Source of the DNA: Methylomonas sp. ZR1
GTDB lineage: Bacteria > Pseudomonadota > Gammaproteobacteria > Methylococcales > Methylomonadaceae
Length of the DNA stretch: 64,000 nucleotides
Reading direction: 5' to 3'
Assembly: GCF_013141865.1 (NCBI RefSeq)
Contig: NZ_RCST01000001.1
Coordinates: 2,666,001 to 2,730,000 of the forward strand
Part shown: in pieces, positions 41,456-51,831 of the stretch
How the letters are laid out: each line of letters starts with the position of its first letter
Position numbering within the stretch: position 1 is the first letter of the stretch
Notes under the pieces: model-generated
What the model was told of the DNA's origin: nothing
The model's database searches: none
Seen by the model: only the letters and a program-made list of their open reading frames with translations
Position numbers and translations under genes: made by a program

Positions 41456-41887
41456 ATGGCAATCGAACGTACTTTCTCAATCATCAAGCCTGATGCAGTC
41501 GCTAAAAATGTGATTGGGGAAATTGTCAGCCGCTTCGAAAAAAACGGCCTGCGCATCGTCGCATCCAAAATGCTGCAACTGACCCAAGATCAAGCCGAAG
41601 GCTTTTATGCCGAGCATAAAGAACGCGGTTTTTTCAAAGACTTGGTTAGCTTCATGACTTCTGGTCCAGTCGTTGTGCAAGTGTTGGAAGGCGAAAACGC
41701 AGTCCTGAAAAACCGTGAACTGATGGGCGCCACCAATCCTAAAGAAGCGGCGGCCGGCACTATTCGCGCAGACTTCGCAGTCAGCATCGACGAAAACGCT
41801 GTACACGGTTCCGATGCACCAGAATCTGCCGCGAGAGAAATCGCTTACTTCTTCTCTGCTAATGAACTCTGCGACCGTATCCGCTAA
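41456..41887 (+). CDS. ndk: nucleoside diphosphate kinase
   Basis: Balances nucleoside triphosphate pools. 143 residues, opening [14 protein letters not shown], with the active-site [12 protein letters not shown] carrying the phosphorylated His117. GGAG precedes the ATG. Its last 26 bases overlap the start of rlmN in another frame. Confidence 0.97.
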   Translation: MAIERTFSIIKPDAVAKNVIGEIVSRFEKNGLRIVASKMLQLTQDQAEGFYAEHKERGFFKDLVSFMTSGPVVVQVLEGENAVLKNRELMGATNPKEAAAGTIRADFAVSIDENAVHGSDAPESAAREIAYFFSANELCDRIR

Positions 41888-42974
41888 GCCAGCATTGATT
41901 AATCTGCTGGATTTCGACAGAAAAGGCTTGCAAGCCTTTTTTGTCGAGCTCGGCGAAAAACCGTTTCGCGCCACCCAGGTGCTGAAATGGATTTATCAGG
42001 AAGGCATCTCGGATTTTGACGAGATGACCAACCTGAGCAAATCGCTACGCAGTCATTTAAAAGAACACTGCCAGATCAAAGTCCCGGAAATCGTCGCCGA
42101 ACAATTGGCGTCCGACGGCACTTGCAAATGGGCGGTGCAGATGCACTGCGGCAATCGGGTGGAGACCGTTTACATCCCGGAAGAACGCCGCGCCACGCTA
42201 TGCGTGTCCTCGCAAGTGGGCTGCGCGTTGGCCTGCACCTTTTGCTCGACCGCCAAACAAGGCTTTAACCGCAACCTGTCCACCGCCGAAATCATCGGCC
42301 AGCTGTATCTGGCTCAACAACGGCTGGGACCGGAACGCCGCATCACCAATGTTGTGATGATGGGTATGGGCGAGCCGCTGTTGAACTTCGATAACGTCGT
42401 GGCAGCCATGAATTTAATGATGGATGATTTTTGTTACGGCCTGTCCAAACGCCGCGTCACCATCAGCACCTCGGGCATTGTCCCGGCCATGAAACGCCTG
42501 AACGAGGTCTGCGACGTCAGCGTGGCCGTGTCGCTACACGCCCCCAACGACGCCTTGCGCGACCAAATCGTACCAATCAACGTCAAATACCCGCTGAAGG
42601 AGTTGATGGAAGCCTGCCGCGAATACGCCAAGACTGGCCCGCGCAAGCATATTACGTTTGAATACGTGATGCTGGACGGCATCAACGACAGCCCGGAAGA
42701 CGCGCGCACCTTAGTCAAGCTATTGAAAACCGTGCCGTCCAAGCTGAATTTGATTCCGTTCAATCCGTTTCCGCAATCGCCTTACCGTTGCTCCAGTAAC
42801 GCCGCCATCCTGAAATTTCGGGATATTCTGCATAATGCCGGCATCGTCACTACCGTTCGCAAGACCCGCGGCGACGACATCGATGCAGCCTGCGGGCAAT
42901 TGGTCGGTCAAGTACAAGATAAAAGCCGCAGACATTTAAAACTGCAAGTACAAGGGCTCTCGCATGGCCAATAG
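41862..42974 (+). CDS. rlmN: dual-specificity RNA methyltransferase RlmN
   Basis: A radical SAM enzyme that methylates C2 of A2503 in 23S rRNA and A37 in some tRNAs. 370 residues from the ATG at 41862, which lies inside the end of ndk; an upstream start at 41814 is out of keeping with the family. The cluster motif CALACTFC gives Cys121, Cys125 and Cys128; [15 protein letters not shown] and the C-terminal CGQL with the catalytic cysteine are present. pilW overlaps its last 11 bases. Confidence 0.95.
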   Translation: MNSATVSAKPALINLLDFDRKGLQAFFVELGEKPFRATQVLKWIYQEGISDFDEMTNLSKSLRSHLKEHCQIKVPEIVAEQLASDGTCKWAVQMHCGNRVETVYIPEERRATLCVSSQVGCALACTFCSTAKQGFNRNLSTAEIIGQLYLAQQRLGPERRITNVVMMGMGEPLLNFDNVVAAMNLMMDDFCYGLSKRRVTISTSGIVPAMKRLNEVCDVSVAVSLHAPNDALRDQIVPINVKYPLKELMEACREYAKTGPRKHITFEYVMLDGINDSPEDARTLVKLLKTVPSKLNLIPFNPFPQSPYRCSSNAAILKFRDILHNAGIVTTVRKTRGDDIDAACGQLVGQVQDKSRRHLKLQVQGLSHGQ

Positions 42975-43725
42975 GCAAGCCGCTCGCGGATTAGTGCTGA
43001 TGAGCCTATTGCTAGGCGCTTGCGGCCTGCTGCCGGACACCCGCGAGACGATGAGCAATGCCGAAAAAGCCAAGCTCAATCTACAAATGGGCGCGCGTTA
43101 TCTGGACATGGGCATGCTCGACGTCGCCAAGGAAAAGCTGGAAACTGCCGTGCGGCTGGATTCCAGCAACCCGGAAACTCATAACGCCTTGGCCGTCTTC
43201 TATGAGCGCATCAAACAAACCGAAGCAGCCAGCGACAGCTATCAAACAGCGCTGAATAAAGATTCGGATAATTTCAGCATCAAGAATAACTATGGCCGCT
43301 TCTTGTGCGAGCAAGGCAAATTCGATAAAGGCATAGCCTTGCTGCAAGATTCGATGGCATCGCCAATGAACAACCGGCCCTGGTTTGCATTAACCAATCT
43401 GGGCGTTTGTTACGTTAAGCAGAACGACATGCAGCGCGCCGAAGAGTATTTTCGCCAAGCTTTGCAATCACAGCCCGATTACTCGCCGGCCTTACAGGAG
43501 ATGCAACGCATCAGTTACCAGAATGGCCAGTTCATGTCGGCCAGGGCGTTTCTGGAGCGCTACCTGGGCGTCGCCAAACATACCCCGGAAACGCTGTGGA
43601 TCGCGTTTCAAACCGAACGGGCGCTGGGTAACAGCAAAATATCCGAAGAATACCGCGAGCAATTGATTAGCTCTTTTCCGGCTTCCAAAGAAGCACAACA
43701 AGTCAAAACCGCGATCAGCAAATAA
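42964..43725 (+). CDS. pilW: type IV pilus biogenesis lipoprotein PilW/PilF (TPR)
   Basis: A lipoprotein of 253 residues (lipobox LLGAC, Cys20) with about six tetratricopeptide repeats, for example [28 protein letters not shown] and [24 protein letters not shown] (each given in part). PilW/PilF is the pilotin for the PilQ secretin. The position between rlmN and the hisS block is the standard one. The start overlaps rlmN. The usual next genes, rodZ and ispG, are missing and hisS follows after 19 bases. Confidence 0.88.
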   Translation: MANRQAARGLVLMSLLLGACGLLPDTRETMSNAEKAKLNLQMGARYLDMGMLDVAKEKLETAVRLDSSNPETHNALAVFYERIKQTEAASDSYQTALNKDSDNFSIKNNYGRFLCEQGKFDKGIALLQDSMASPMNNRPWFALTNLGVCYVKQNDMQRAEEYFRQALQSQPDYSPALQEMQRISYQNGQFMSARAFLERYLGVAKHTPETLWIAFQTERALGNSKISEEYREQLISSFPASKEAQQVKTAISK

Positions 43726-43744
43726 TCCGGCAACAAACAAGATC

Positions 43745-45031
43745 ATGGCAAAACAACAACAGGCTATCCAAGCCATCCGCGGCATGCACGACATCCTTCC
43801 TGAACAATCGCCTCTATGGCAATGGCTGGAAAGCCAGGCCAAACAGGTATTGAGCGCCTACGGCTATCAGGAAATCAGATTACCTATCGTCGAAAAGACC
43901 GAACTGTTCAAGCGTTCGATCGGTGAAGTCACTGACATCGTCGAAAAAGAAATGTATACCTTCGACGACCGCAACGGCGATTCGTTAACCCTCCGCCCCG
44001 AAGGCACCGCCGGCTGTTTGCGCGCCTGCCTGGAGCACGGTTTATTGCACAATCAAAGCCACCGTTTGTGGTATTACGGCCCCATGTTCCGCCACGAACG
44101 CCCACAGAAAGGCCGTTACCGGCAGTTCTACCAACTGGGTGTGGAAACCTACGGCATGCCCGGCCCGGACATCGACGCGGAAATCATCGCGCTGACCGAC
44201 CGGCTCTGGAAGCAACTGGGCATCCGCGATAAAGTCGAGCTGCAAATCAATTCCCTGGGTACCAGCGAAGAACGGCTGGCCTATCGCGGCAAGCTGGTCG
44301 AATATTTCCAACAACATCTGGCGGTTTTGGATGAAGACAGCCTGCGCCGTTTGGAAACCAATCCGTTACGGATCCTGGACAGTAAAAACCCAGACATGCA
44401 AGCCATGCTGCAACAAGCACCGGTGTTGCTTGAGCATCTGGGAGAAGAAAGTCTGGCACATTTCAATAGCCTGAAAGCCACGCTGGACGATCTGGGTATT
44501 ACCTACCAATTGAATACTCGCTTGGTGCGCGGCCTGGATTATTACGGCAAAACCGTATTCGAATGGGTCACCGAGCACTTAGGCTCCCAAGGCACCATCT
44601 GCGCTGGCGGCCGCTATGACGGATTGATCGAACAACTGGGCGGCAAGGCGAATCACGCCATCGGCTTTGCGATGGGCATGGAGCGCATCCTGGCCTTGCT
44701 TGAATTACTGGATAATGTCCCAGTCGCAGCTAGCACCGATGTCTACATGATTCGCGTCGGCACCAACGCCGAAGCAGCCGGCATGCGCTTGGCAGAACGC
44801 ATCCGCGATGCGCTTCCCGGCCTGAAATTGCAGGTCAATTGCGGCGGCGGCAGCTTCAAGAGCCAGTTTAAAAAAGCCGATAAATCCGGCGCCGAGTACG
44901 CCATCATCATCGGCGACGACGAAGCCCAACGCGGCGAAGTGGCTTTAAAACCCTTGCGCATCGACGCTGAGCAAAGCACACACAATCACGACCAGCTCCT
45001 GCAAACCCTGCAAGACTGGCACCGCCAATAA
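43745..45031 (+). CDS. hisS: histidyl-tRNA synthetase
   Basis: A class II synthetase of 428 residues. Family marks: [20 protein letters not shown], motif 2 as [17 protein letters not shown], the histidine A site [18 protein letters not shown] and [13 protein letters not shown], and the C-terminal anticodon-binding domain. yfgM follows after 33 bases. Confidence 0.97.
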   Translation: MAKQQQAIQAIRGMHDILPEQSPLWQWLESQAKQVLSAYGYQEIRLPIVEKTELFKRSIGEVTDIVEKEMYTFDDRNGDSLTLRPEGTAGCLRACLEHGLLHNQSHRLWYYGPMFRHERPQKGRYRQFYQLGVETYGMPGPDIDAEIIALTDRLWKQLGIRDKVELQINSLGTSEERLAYRGKLVEYFQQHLAVLDEDSLRRLETNPLRILDSKNPDMQAMLQQAPVLLEHLGEESLAHFNSLKATLDDLGITYQLNTRLVRGLDYYGKTVFEWVTEHLGSQGTICAGGRYDGLIEQLGGKANHAIGFAMGMERILALLELLDNVPVAASTDVYMIRVGTNAEAAGMRLAERIRDALPGLKLQVNCGGGSFKSQFKKADKSGAEYAIIIGDDEAQRGEVALKPLRIDAEQSTHNHDQLLQTLQDWHRQ

Positions 45032-45064
45032 TCCCTTATAACCTGATAACAGAAGAGAACTACC

Positions 45065-45721
45065 GTGGCAATTTACGATACCGAAGAAGAACAACTGGAA
45101 CAGTTGAAAAAGTGGTGGGAAGCCAATCAGACTTCATTGATCGCCGGTGTTGTCACCGCAATAGTATTGGTGAGCGGCTGGAATCTCTGGCAAAACCACC
45201 AACTGGAAAAACGCGCCCAAGCCTCGCAGATGTACCAACAATTGTTGGATAGCGCGGCCAAGGACAATAGCGAATCCACCGAGAAACTGGCGGAACGCTT
45301 GCCTATCGAGTTTCCGGGCACCGCTTACTCCCACTATGCCGGCCTGCAATTGGCCAAAAGCAAAGTGCAAAAAGGCGATCTGGAAGGCGCTAAAGCAATT
45401 CTGGAAAAATCCATCAAGGAAGCCGACAGCGATGAGTTAAGACATGTTGCCCGTCTACGCCTGATTCAACTGATGCTGGCTACCGGCCAATACGAACAAG
45501 GTTTGCAACTGATCGCTGCGGTCGATCCGGCTAAATCCGAAGGCTTTTCCGCCAGTTACGACGAATTGCAGGGCGACCTGTACGTGGCGCTGGACCGCTT
45601 GGACGAAGCCCGTAGCGCGTACCAAAGCGCAATCAGAACCGGTCAAGCCACCCCGCTGACGCAGTTCAAGCTGGACGACGTCGCAACGCCTGGCAACGCT
45701 GCCGCGGCGACTGCCAATTAA
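45065..45721 (+). CDS. yfgM: YfgM-family membrane-anchored TPR chaperone
   Basis: 218 residues from a GTG. A short acidic cytoplasmic N-terminus (DTEEEQLEQLKKWWEAN) is followed by one helix (about 21-40) and periplasmic TPR repeats. YfgM associates with SecYEG and PpiD in E. coli and supports outer-membrane biogenesis. It is placed between hisS and bamB, as usual. Confidence 0.9.
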   Translation: MAIYDTEEEQLEQLKKWWEANQTSLIAGVVTAIVLVSGWNLWQNHQLEKRAQASQMYQQLLDSAAKDNSESTEKLAERLPIEFPGTAYSHYAGLQLAKSKVQKGDLEGAKAILEKSIKEADSDELRHVARLRLIQLMLATGQYEQGLQLIAAVDPAKSEGFSASYDELQGDLYVALDRLDEARSAYQSAIRTGQATPLTQFKLDDVATPGNAAAATAN

Positions 45722-45749
45722 GCACACGCCAACGGATAAACGCTATAGC

Positions 45750-46961
45750 ATGTTAATCAGGAACATCAGATACCGCTCACTTCTCCCGCTGCTTGCCTGC
45801 CTGCCGATGCTGGCCGGCTGCGCGGGCTTGGATGCCGGACGCGACTTTATCTCGGGCTTAACGGAATATATCACCGGCGACGACGACAATGCCGATCCAC
45901 CGGCCGCCTTGCAGGAATATACCCCGGAAGTGCAAGTCGAGGTGCTGTGGAAGGAATCAATCGGTAATGGCGCGGATGAAAAATATCTGAAACTGATACC
46001 GGCAGTCGCCGAAGGCACTGTATACGTCGGCGACAACAAAGGCCATTTGCAGGCGCGTGGCGCCGGCAACGGTAGTCTGAGCTGGGAAAACAACACCGAT
46101 TACAGCTTCTCAGCCGGTCCCGGTCTGGGGGTGCATACCGTGGTAATGGGTACCAGCACCGGCGAAGTCATAGGTTTTGACAAAGCCAACGGCGAACAGC
46201 GCTGGAAAATCGATGTACCCAGCGAAGTATTGGCCGCCCCTGTGGTGAGTCACGGTATTGTTATCGTCCGGACCACCGACGGGAAAATCATCGGCCTCAA
46301 AGAAGATAACGGCGCGCAACTCTGGACCTTCGAACACAGCGTACCGGCCCTGAGCATCCGCGGCACCGGCGCCCCCATCATTGTCGACGACAACGTGATC
46401 GCCGGCTCGGCCAATGGCAAGCTGGAAGCCCTGCAATTGAAAGACGGCAAATCCATCTGGGAAGCCACTATCGCGATACCCAGCGGTCGGTCCGAAGTCG
46501 AACGCTTGGTCGATCTCGATGTCGATCCGGTCGCGGCGCGCGGCGCCATTTATATTGCCGGCTTCACCGGCGGCGCGTCTTCGGTATCCGAAGTGGATGG
46601 CGATGTGCTGTGGCGCAACGAAGCGGTGTCTTCCTACACCGGCCTGAGCCTGGATTACCGTTACCTTTATGTCAGCGATACCCAAAGCCATGTCTGGCAA
46701 CTCGATCAACGCAGCGGCGCCTCGCTGTGGAAACAAAAAGACTTACACAACCGCCAATTGACGGCGGCGGTGGTTTATCAAAATTATGTCGTAGTCGGCG
46801 ATTTCGAAGGGTATGTACATTGGCTGTCCAATAGCGACGGCCGCCAATTGGGCCGGATTCAGGTCAGTAAAGCGGCGATAGAAGCCAAGCCGGTAGTCGT
46901 GGACGATACGGTTTTCATTTACGCCAAAGACGGCACCCTGGCCGCTTTGAGAGCAAAATAA
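45750..46961 (+). CDS. bamB: outer-membrane protein assembly factor BamB
   Basis: An outer-membrane lipoprotein of 403 residues (lipobox LAGC, Cys24) that folds as an eight-bladed beta-propeller of PQQ-like repeats, as in [15 protein letters not shown] and [11 protein letters not shown]. It belongs to the BAM complex that inserts beta-barrel proteins such as LptD. der starts four bases after its stop, the usual order. Confidence 0.95.
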   Translation: MLIRNIRYRSLLPLLACLPMLAGCAGLDAGRDFISGLTEYITGDDDNADPPAALQEYTPEVQVEVLWKESIGNGADEKYLKLIPAVAEGTVYVGDNKGHLQARGAGNGSLSWENNTDYSFSAGPGLGVHTVVMGTSTGEVIGFDKANGEQRWKIDVPSEVLAAPVVSHGIVIVRTTDGKIIGLKEDNGAQLWTFEHSVPALSIRGTGAPIIVDDNVIAGSANGKLEALQLKDGKSIWEATIAIPSGRSEVERLVDLDVDPVAARGAIYIAGFTGGASSVSEVDGDVLWRNEAVSSYTGLSLDYRYLYVSDTQSHVWQLDQRSGASLWKQKDLHNRQLTAAVVYQNYVVVGDFEGYVHWLSNSDGRQLGRIQVSKAAIEAKPVVVDDTVFIYAKDGTLAALRAK

Positions 46962-46965
46962 ATTC

Positions 46966-48357
46966 ATGTTACCTGTTATCGCCCTGGTGGGCCGCCCCAA
47001 TGTGGGCAAATCTACGCTATTTAATTACTTGACGCGCAGTCGCGAAGCATTAGTTGCCGATTATCCCGGCCTGACCCGCGACCGCCAGTACGGTCGGGTC
47101 AAACGCGGCGAGCGCGACTGTCTGGTAGTCGATACCGGCGGTATCACTGACGAACAGGAAGGCATAGACGTTTTTGCGAAAAAGCAGGTGGAAATTGCGC
47201 TGCAGGAAGCCGACGTGGTGTTCTTCCTGGTCGACGCCCGCGACGGTTTGAACGCCACCGACGAAGCCATCGCCGACATGCTGCGCAAGCTGGGCAAACC
47301 GGTGGTGCTGGTGGTGAATAAAGTCGACGGCATCGACAGCAATACCGTGACCAACGATTTTTATAGCCTGGCACTCGGCGAACCCATCGGGATTGCCGCT
47401 ACCCACGGCCGCAATGTCCACGACTTACTGGATCGTATCGACGAGTTATTGCCGGTAGTCGAGGACGAATTCGAAGAACAGGATCCGGGTATCGCCATTG
47501 CCATCGTCGGCCGTCCTAACGTCGGCAAATCGACTTTAGTGAATCGGCTGCTCGGCGAAGAGCGCGTGGTGGTGTTCGACGAAGCCGGCACGACCCGTGA
47601 CAGTATCTATATTCCGTTCGAACGCAACGGCCAGAAATTCACCCTAATCGATACCGCCGGCATGCGCCGCCGCTCACGGGTATCGTTGACGGTGGAAAAA
47701 TTCAGCATCATTAAATCGCTGCAAGCCATCGAAAAAGCCCATGTGGTGATTTATTTGATCGACGCCCGTGAAGGCGTGACCGATCAGGATGCGCATATTT
47801 TGGGCTTAGTGCTGGAAGCCGGCCGGGCTTTGATCATTGGTTTGAACAAATGGGACGGCCTGAATGCCGAACACCGCGATTTCGTGAAAAAGCAGATCGA
47901 GATCAAATTGTCGTTTTTGGACTTTGCCGAAAAGCATCCGATCTCGGCGCTGCACGGCAGCGGCGTCGGCAAGCTGTTCGACGTGGTGCATACCCTGTAC
48001 GACTCGGCGATGACCGACATGTCAACGCCCTTGCTGACCCGGATTTTGACCGACGCGCTGGCCGCGCATCAGCCGCCGCTGGTCGGTGGTCGCCGCATCA
48101 AATTGAAGTACGCGCATCAGGGCGGCCGCAATCCACCGGTTGTCGTGATCCACGGCACCCAGACCGATGCCCTGCCCGGTGCGTACAAACGCTATTTGAT
48201 GAATTATTTCCGCGATCAGTTGCGGCTGACAGGCACGCCGATACGCTTGGTATTCAAGTCGCCGGAGAACCCGTTTCAAGGCCAGAAAAACCCGCTAAGC
48301 GATCGTCAGATGAAAAAACGCAAGCGTCTGATCGATTTCAGCAAACGCAAAAAATAA
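46966..48357 (+). CDS. der: ribosome assembly GTPase Der
   Basis: 463 residues with two G domains in tandem. G1 motifs are [12 protein letters not shown] (about 8-19) and [12 protein letters not shown] (about 180); the C-terminal KH-like domain ends [21 protein letters not shown]. It is needed for 50S subunit assembly. tpx begins 20 bases after the stop. Confidence 0.97.
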   Translation: MLPVIALVGRPNVGKSTLFNYLTRSREALVADYPGLTRDRQYGRVKRGERDCLVVDTGGITDEQEGIDVFAKKQVEIALQEADVVFFLVDARDGLNATDEAIADMLRKLGKPVVLVVNKVDGIDSNTVTNDFYSLALGEPIGIAATHGRNVHDLLDRIDELLPVVEDEFEEQDPGIAIAIVGRPNVGKSTLVNRLLGEERVVVFDEAGTTRDSIYIPFERNGQKFTLIDTAGMRRRSRVSLTVEKFSIIKSLQAIEKAHVVIYLIDAREGVTDQDAHILGLVLEAGRALIIGLNKWDGLNAEHRDFVKKQIEIKLSFLDFAEKHPISALHGSGVGKLFDVVHTLYDSAMTDMSTPLLTRILTDALAAHQPPLVGGRRIKLKYAHQGGRNPPVVVIHGTQTDALPGAYKRYLMNYFRDQLRLTGTPIRLVFKSPENPFQGQKNPLSDRQMKKRKRLIDFSKRKK

Positions 48358-48377
48358 AAACACCCAGGGAGCAACAC

Positions 48378-48875
48378 ATGGCAACCATCACTTTCCAAGG
48401 CAAACCGATCAACACTATCGGCGATTTACCGGCGGTAGGTACGCAAGCGACGGATTTCCAATTAACCAATCGTAAAATGCAGGACGTGGGTTTGGCTGAA
48501 TTTGCCGGCAAACGTAAAGTGTTGAACATAGTCCCCAGCCTGGATACGCCGACCTGCGCTACCTCGACCCGCAAATTCAACGAAAAAGCCGCGCATATGC
48601 ATAATACCGTGGTGTTGGTGGTATCGGCCGACCTACCCTTCGCGCAAGTGCGGTTTTGCGAAGTCGAAGGCATCAAACACGTCGTGCCGCTCTCGACCTT
48701 CCGTTCCAGCTTCGCCCACGATTACGGCGTCGAGCTGTTGGACAGCATCCTGGCAGGCTTGACCGCCCGCGCTATCGTCATCATCGACGAAAGCGACACA
48801 ATCATCTACACCCAGTTGGTCAGCGAAATTGCCGACGAGCCTGACTACGTCAGCGCCTTGGCTGCCCTGCATTAA
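48378..48875 (+). CDS. tpx: thiol peroxidase Tpx
   Basis: A 2-Cys peroxiredoxin of 165 residues that reduces lipid and hydrogen peroxides using thioredoxin. LDTPTCATSTRKFN gives the peroxidatic Cys60, and FAQVRFCEVEG the resolving Cys94. The ATG at 48378 has GGGAG upstream. A longer reading starting at 47850 lies in another frame of der and is not real. Position right after der suggests cotranscription, which is not the usual E. coli order. Confidence 0.95.
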   Translation: MATITFQGKPINTIGDLPAVGTQATDFQLTNRKMQDVGLAEFAGKRKVLNIVPSLDTPTCATSTRKFNEKAAHMHNTVVLVVSADLPFAQVRFCEVEGIKHVVPLSTFRSSFAHDYGVELLDSILAGLTARAIVIIDESDTIIYTQLVSEIADEPDYVSALAALH

Positions 48876-48887
48876 CCGTGACACAGA

Positions 48888-48917
48888 GCGCCGAGTTCAG
48901 ATTTTTCAACTCGGCGC
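48888..48917. terminator. strong hairpin after tpx
   Basis: GCGCCGAGTT (48888-48897) and AACTCGGCGC (48908-48917) form a perfect 10-bp stem with a 10-base loop. It lies 12 bases after the tpx stop and 43 before the end of a convergent gene. There is no T run, so it may be a barrier or mRNA-end stabiliser rather than a simple rho-independent terminator. Confidence 0.55.
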
Positions 48918-48960
48918 GAAGCGACAAGCTAAAGTCTAAGATTTTTCTAAATCTCCGGAA

Positions 48961-49518
48961 TCATGAAGCCGTCGCTTGGCGTTCCGCCTGATCATACATC
49001 GCGCCAAATAGCTGAATAACGACATAAATCATGGTTCTGGCAACACGAACCGCATCAGGATCCGCCGGGCTGTCGGCAACATAGGCGCTGATGGCATCAT
49101 CCATGAATTTAACCAAGCCGGCTTGCGAATCGCTCTCGGTCAGGCGCTCGGCAAATCGATTCTGAAATTTGTCGCGAAACTTCGTATCCATCTTGTTGCC
49201 AGGCATGAATGCCTGCAACTCCGCATCGAGTAAGGCGGCCGTATTCTGTAACCATTCCATGTTCAATACCCTTTGGTCCGGCAAATCGCCGAAGGCATGC
49301 CGGAATACACAAATCACATCGAAACAAAGATCCATGAACAGATTTGCCAAATCTTTATCCTTGTCGGCAATCAAAGCCGAAAACACGCCAAAGATCGTTT
49401 GCGCCAACGCGCTCTGCTCGGTTTGGAATTGCTGAAGTATGCTGCGGCCAGCATTTTCATCCTGGCTTTTGGCGTATTGCAGGGCCTGATACAGCTCTCG
49501 GTCGGTTAATTCACGCAT
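48961..49518 (-). CDS. unknown helical protein
   Basis: 185 residues, almost all predicted helix, with no signal peptide. A mid-protein stretch is hydrophobic (TIFGVFSALIADKDKDLANLF and FDVICVFRHAF). The C-terminal VARTMIYVVIQLFGAMY could be a membrane-seeking helix. I do not recognise a domain. The coding frame is long and free of stops, so it is very likely real. An AT-rich inverted repeat lies 37-81 bases upstream of the start. Confidence 0.75.
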   Translation of the reverse strand: MRELTDRELYQALQYAKSQDENAGRSILQQFQTEQSALAQTIFGVFSALIADKDKDLANLFMDLCFDVICVFRHAFGDLPDQRVLNMEWLQNTAALLDAELQAFMPGNKMDTKFRDKFQNRFAERLTESDSQAGLVKFMDDAISAYVADSPADPDAVRVARTMIYVVIQLFGAMYDQAERQATAS

Positions 49519-49554
49519 CGTCGGTTCTAACTAAGTTCGATAAATATCCAGGCG

Positions 49555-49599
49555 ATATATTATCAAGCCCATGCCTGATAACCGATATTTATAATATAT
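49555..49599. promoter_or_regulatory. AT-rich nested inverted repeat upstream of the 48961-49518 gene
   Basis: ATATATTAT (49555-49563) pairs with ATAATATAT (49591-49599). Inside it TATCA (49561-49565) pairs with TGATA (49576-49580). Placed just upstream of a minus-strand start, it could be an operator or promoter region. It is only a sequence observation. Confidence 0.35.
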
Positions 49600-49669
49600 G
49601 GACCATTGAACCGGCCTTTAAATATCCTCGCCTTCCATGGTGAAAATCAGGCATTTTCAGAAATTTTCT

Positions 49670-50059
49670 TCAGTTAACCAGGGTATGGCCGCGTTGACGC
49701 ATGCAGGTTTTAAATGCTCTTTTAAAGCTTTCGTTCGCTTTATAGCCTTCCCATAATCCCGCGGGGATAGCCAATATTGCACCACCGGCTGCGCCGGTGG
49801 CGGCGCTGCCGGCTATCGCACCGACTGCCGCGCCGCCCGCGGCACCGGTAACCGCACCGACACCGGCACCCATGCCGATTTCCTTGGTAATATCCGACGC
49901 TTGTTCCGCAAGAGACTTACACTCGACCATGTCGCGTTGCGTGGTTTGCGGCTGTTGGTCCAAACGCGGGTCGATGATCGGATGCCAGCTACTCATGGAT
50001 GCGCAGCCGCTGGTTAATGTGGCAAGTAGCAACATACTGCCGAAATATTTTTGTGTCAT
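49670..50059 (-). CDS. glycine-zipper lipoprotein
   Basis: About 129 residues from the ATG at 50059 (GGAGG five bases upstream). It has a lipoprotein signal with lipobox TSGC, an acidic region, then a Gly/Ala-rich double zipper (GAGVGAVTGAAGGAAVGAIAG and further GxxxG repeats, about residues 70-105), and a FKRAFKTCMRQRGH end. Such proteins sit in the outer membrane or periplasm and some contribute to envelope integrity. An in-frame reading from 50209 lacks a ribosome-binding site and is rejected. Function is unknown. Confidence 0.8.
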   Translation of the reverse strand: MTQKYFGSMLLLATLTSGCASMSSWHPIIDPRLDQQPQTTQRDMVECKSLAEQASDITKEIGMGAGVGAVTGAAGGAAVGAIAGSAATGAAGGAILAIPAGLWEGYKANESFKRAFKTCMRQRGHTLVN

Positions 50060-50414
50060 TTTTCCTCCAAAAGGCATGTTTAAATTGTTAGCTAAATTCT
50101 CATCATTGCTGTTTGAAATATTGAGCGACTGGTGCTGCGGAGGATTGCTCCGGCACGCATTAGAGTTGATAAAGTTGCGAGATATTGCTGCCGATGCATT
50201 TTTCGCCAAGCTGTTGATTTATAGCAGTATTCGAGTCGCACATAATCACTCCGTAAGTTGTTCACTTGTGAAAAATTCTAAGTTTGGCGACTTAAAATCT
50301 ACTTAAGCTTTGATTAGAATCCGGTTAAAACGCCGCCGGCAGCTCAGCACTCACGAATCGGCGTCATGTTCGGAAAGGCTTTGCAACACCCGCTTAAACA
50401 GGCAGTATGTTCCA
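50060..50414. other. 355-base gap without a supported gene
   Basis: The divergent upstream region of the glycine-zipper gene and the YkgJ-type gene. I see no gene, repeat or structure I could support. Open readings here have poor starts. Confidence 0.5.
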
Positions 50415-50918
50415 ATGAAAACCCTCACCCAACTCCATGCAGATATCGACACGCGGGTAAAAATCATCCGCGACAACCAACCCGATTGGCTATGCCGCCA
50501 GGGTTGCGACGGCTGTTGCCGCAGGCTTGCCGCAGTACCCAAGATCACCGCGGACGAATGGCATTGTCTGCAACAAGGCCTGATGGCCTTACCGCCGGAG
50601 CAATTTCAGCAAATCAGTGGGGAGATAGCCGCTCTGGCCGGCCAAATAGCGCGCCCAGTCATCTGCCCGCTGCTGGACAAAGCCAATGGCGCTTGCCTGG
50701 TCTATGCACACCGCCCTATCGCTTGCCGAACTTACGGTTTTTATGTTCAGCGCGATCAGGGGCTGTACTGTAAAGACATCGAAGCGCGCGTAAGTGATGG
50801 CGCGCTGAGCGAAGTGGTGTGGGGCAACCATGACGGCATTGATCATCGGCTACTTGCTCTAAGCGAGTCACGCGAATTGCCGGAGTGGTTTGCGGATTGG
50901 CAGCGGGATGATGATTGA
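50415..50918 (+). CDS. YkgJ-family cysteine cluster protein
   Basis: 167 residues from the ATG at 50415. It has the family pattern of cysteines: WLCRQGCDGCCRRL (Cys27, Cys31, Cys34, Cys35), then VICPLLD, GACLVYAHRPIACRTYGF. The cluster is presumed to bind zinc or an iron-sulphur centre. The family is proposed to include Fe-S-oxidoreductase-like members, but no reaction is established. A longer reading from 50310 lacks conserved sequence. Confidence 0.82.
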   Translation: MKTLTQLHADIDTRVKIIRDNQPDWLCRQGCDGCCRRLAAVPKITADEWHCLQQGLMALPPEQFQQISGEIAALAGQIARPVICPLLDKANGACLVYAHRPIACRTYGFYVQRDQGLYCKDIEARVSDGALSEVVWGNHDGIDHRLLALSESRELPEWFADWQRDDD

Positions 50919-51107
50919 AGCGAGGCAATAGCCCCGACACGCAGAGGTTTGTTTTTGATAGTAAAAAGACCTAACACGCCGCTGAAAGAGTAGCAGTCGC
51001 CAGTCCGCAGAGCGGAGGCTCCGCGACTCATACCGCTCAACGAACCGAGCCGACTCAGTAAGCCCTATAGCGCGCCTGGGATGCCCGGAACAGACACGCC
51101 TCTGCCA

Positions 51108-51617
51108 TCATTCAGCAGCCGGCGAATGATGGCTATCGTGATCAGGTATGCCTGGATTGCCGTGGTCCTCGGCTTGGGCATCGAACCATTCGTGCAGGGC
51201 CTGAACGAATTGGGGGTATTCGGTAGAAAAATGAATCTGTCCGCCGTTATCCAAAGCTTGATATTGAACTTTAATATCATCGACTTTTGCCTTTTTTAAC
51301 TGCGCCAGCCCCGGCATGTCCGCACCATGCAAACGTTCCGTCGCCGCATAATTGCCCGCCTGGTATTGTTCCGCCCTTTTTTGCAAATGCCCCTGAATTA
51401 ATTTGATTTGCGAGGCATTGTCCGCGGATTTGATCACCACATGCTGGACACCGCCGTGCACCGTTTTGGTAAAGGTTTGTACCGTCCCCTGCACCGCGTA
51501 AGGCACTATTGTCTGTAACTGTTCTTGATTGATGGGTTTGGCAGGCGCATGCTCAATAGCTTGCACGACGATCAGGCATTGTAAAATACCCAGTATTATC
51601 AATAGGTAGTGTTTCAT
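51108..51617 (-). CDS. periplasmic protein of unknown function
   Basis: 169 residues. The N-terminus is a signal peptide (LLIILGILQCLIVVQA, cleavage near residue 20). The mature part has two recognisable stretches, TKTVHGGVQHVVIKSAD and YQALDNGGQIHFSTE, and a His/Asp-rich tail (DHGNPGIPDHDSHHSP) that might bind metal. I do not recognise the family. It stands alone, convergent with the YkgJ-type gene. The upstream 214 bases up to the cyclase gene hold nothing I recognise. Confidence 0.72.
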   Translation of the reverse strand: MKHYLLIILGILQCLIVVQAIEHAPAKPINQEQLQTIVPYAVQGTVQTFTKTVHGGVQHVVIKSADNASQIKLIQGHLQKRAEQYQAGNYAATERLHGADMPGLAQLKKAKVDDIKVQYQALDNGGQIHFSTEYPQFVQALHEWFDAQAEDHGNPGIPDHDSHHSPAAE

Positions 51618-51831
51618 GGCGATACTCCGAGTAGATTGACATTCATCCTGAACACTGAGTTTTTTATCCGGTCGATTAATACCTTTCGCTCCGGACCTAT
51701 TGGAGAAGCACCCTAATTGGCTTCGACAAACATAGCCGGATCGGGATGCCGGTAATCAATAGAGCCGGATTTGCCACTCAGTGATGCGCTGGCTCCGTTC
51801 TTCATACACAAAATACGTTTTAGCAAAATCC

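Noticed and set aside
46110..46736. 208-codon minus-strand reading in bamB
   Set aside because: Opposite the bamB propeller repeats and without similarity to any family I know.
47850..48377. Upstream extension of tpx in another frame of der
   Set aside because: Tpx begins at 48378 with a good ribosome-binding site; the extension is Arg/Pro-rich shadow of der.
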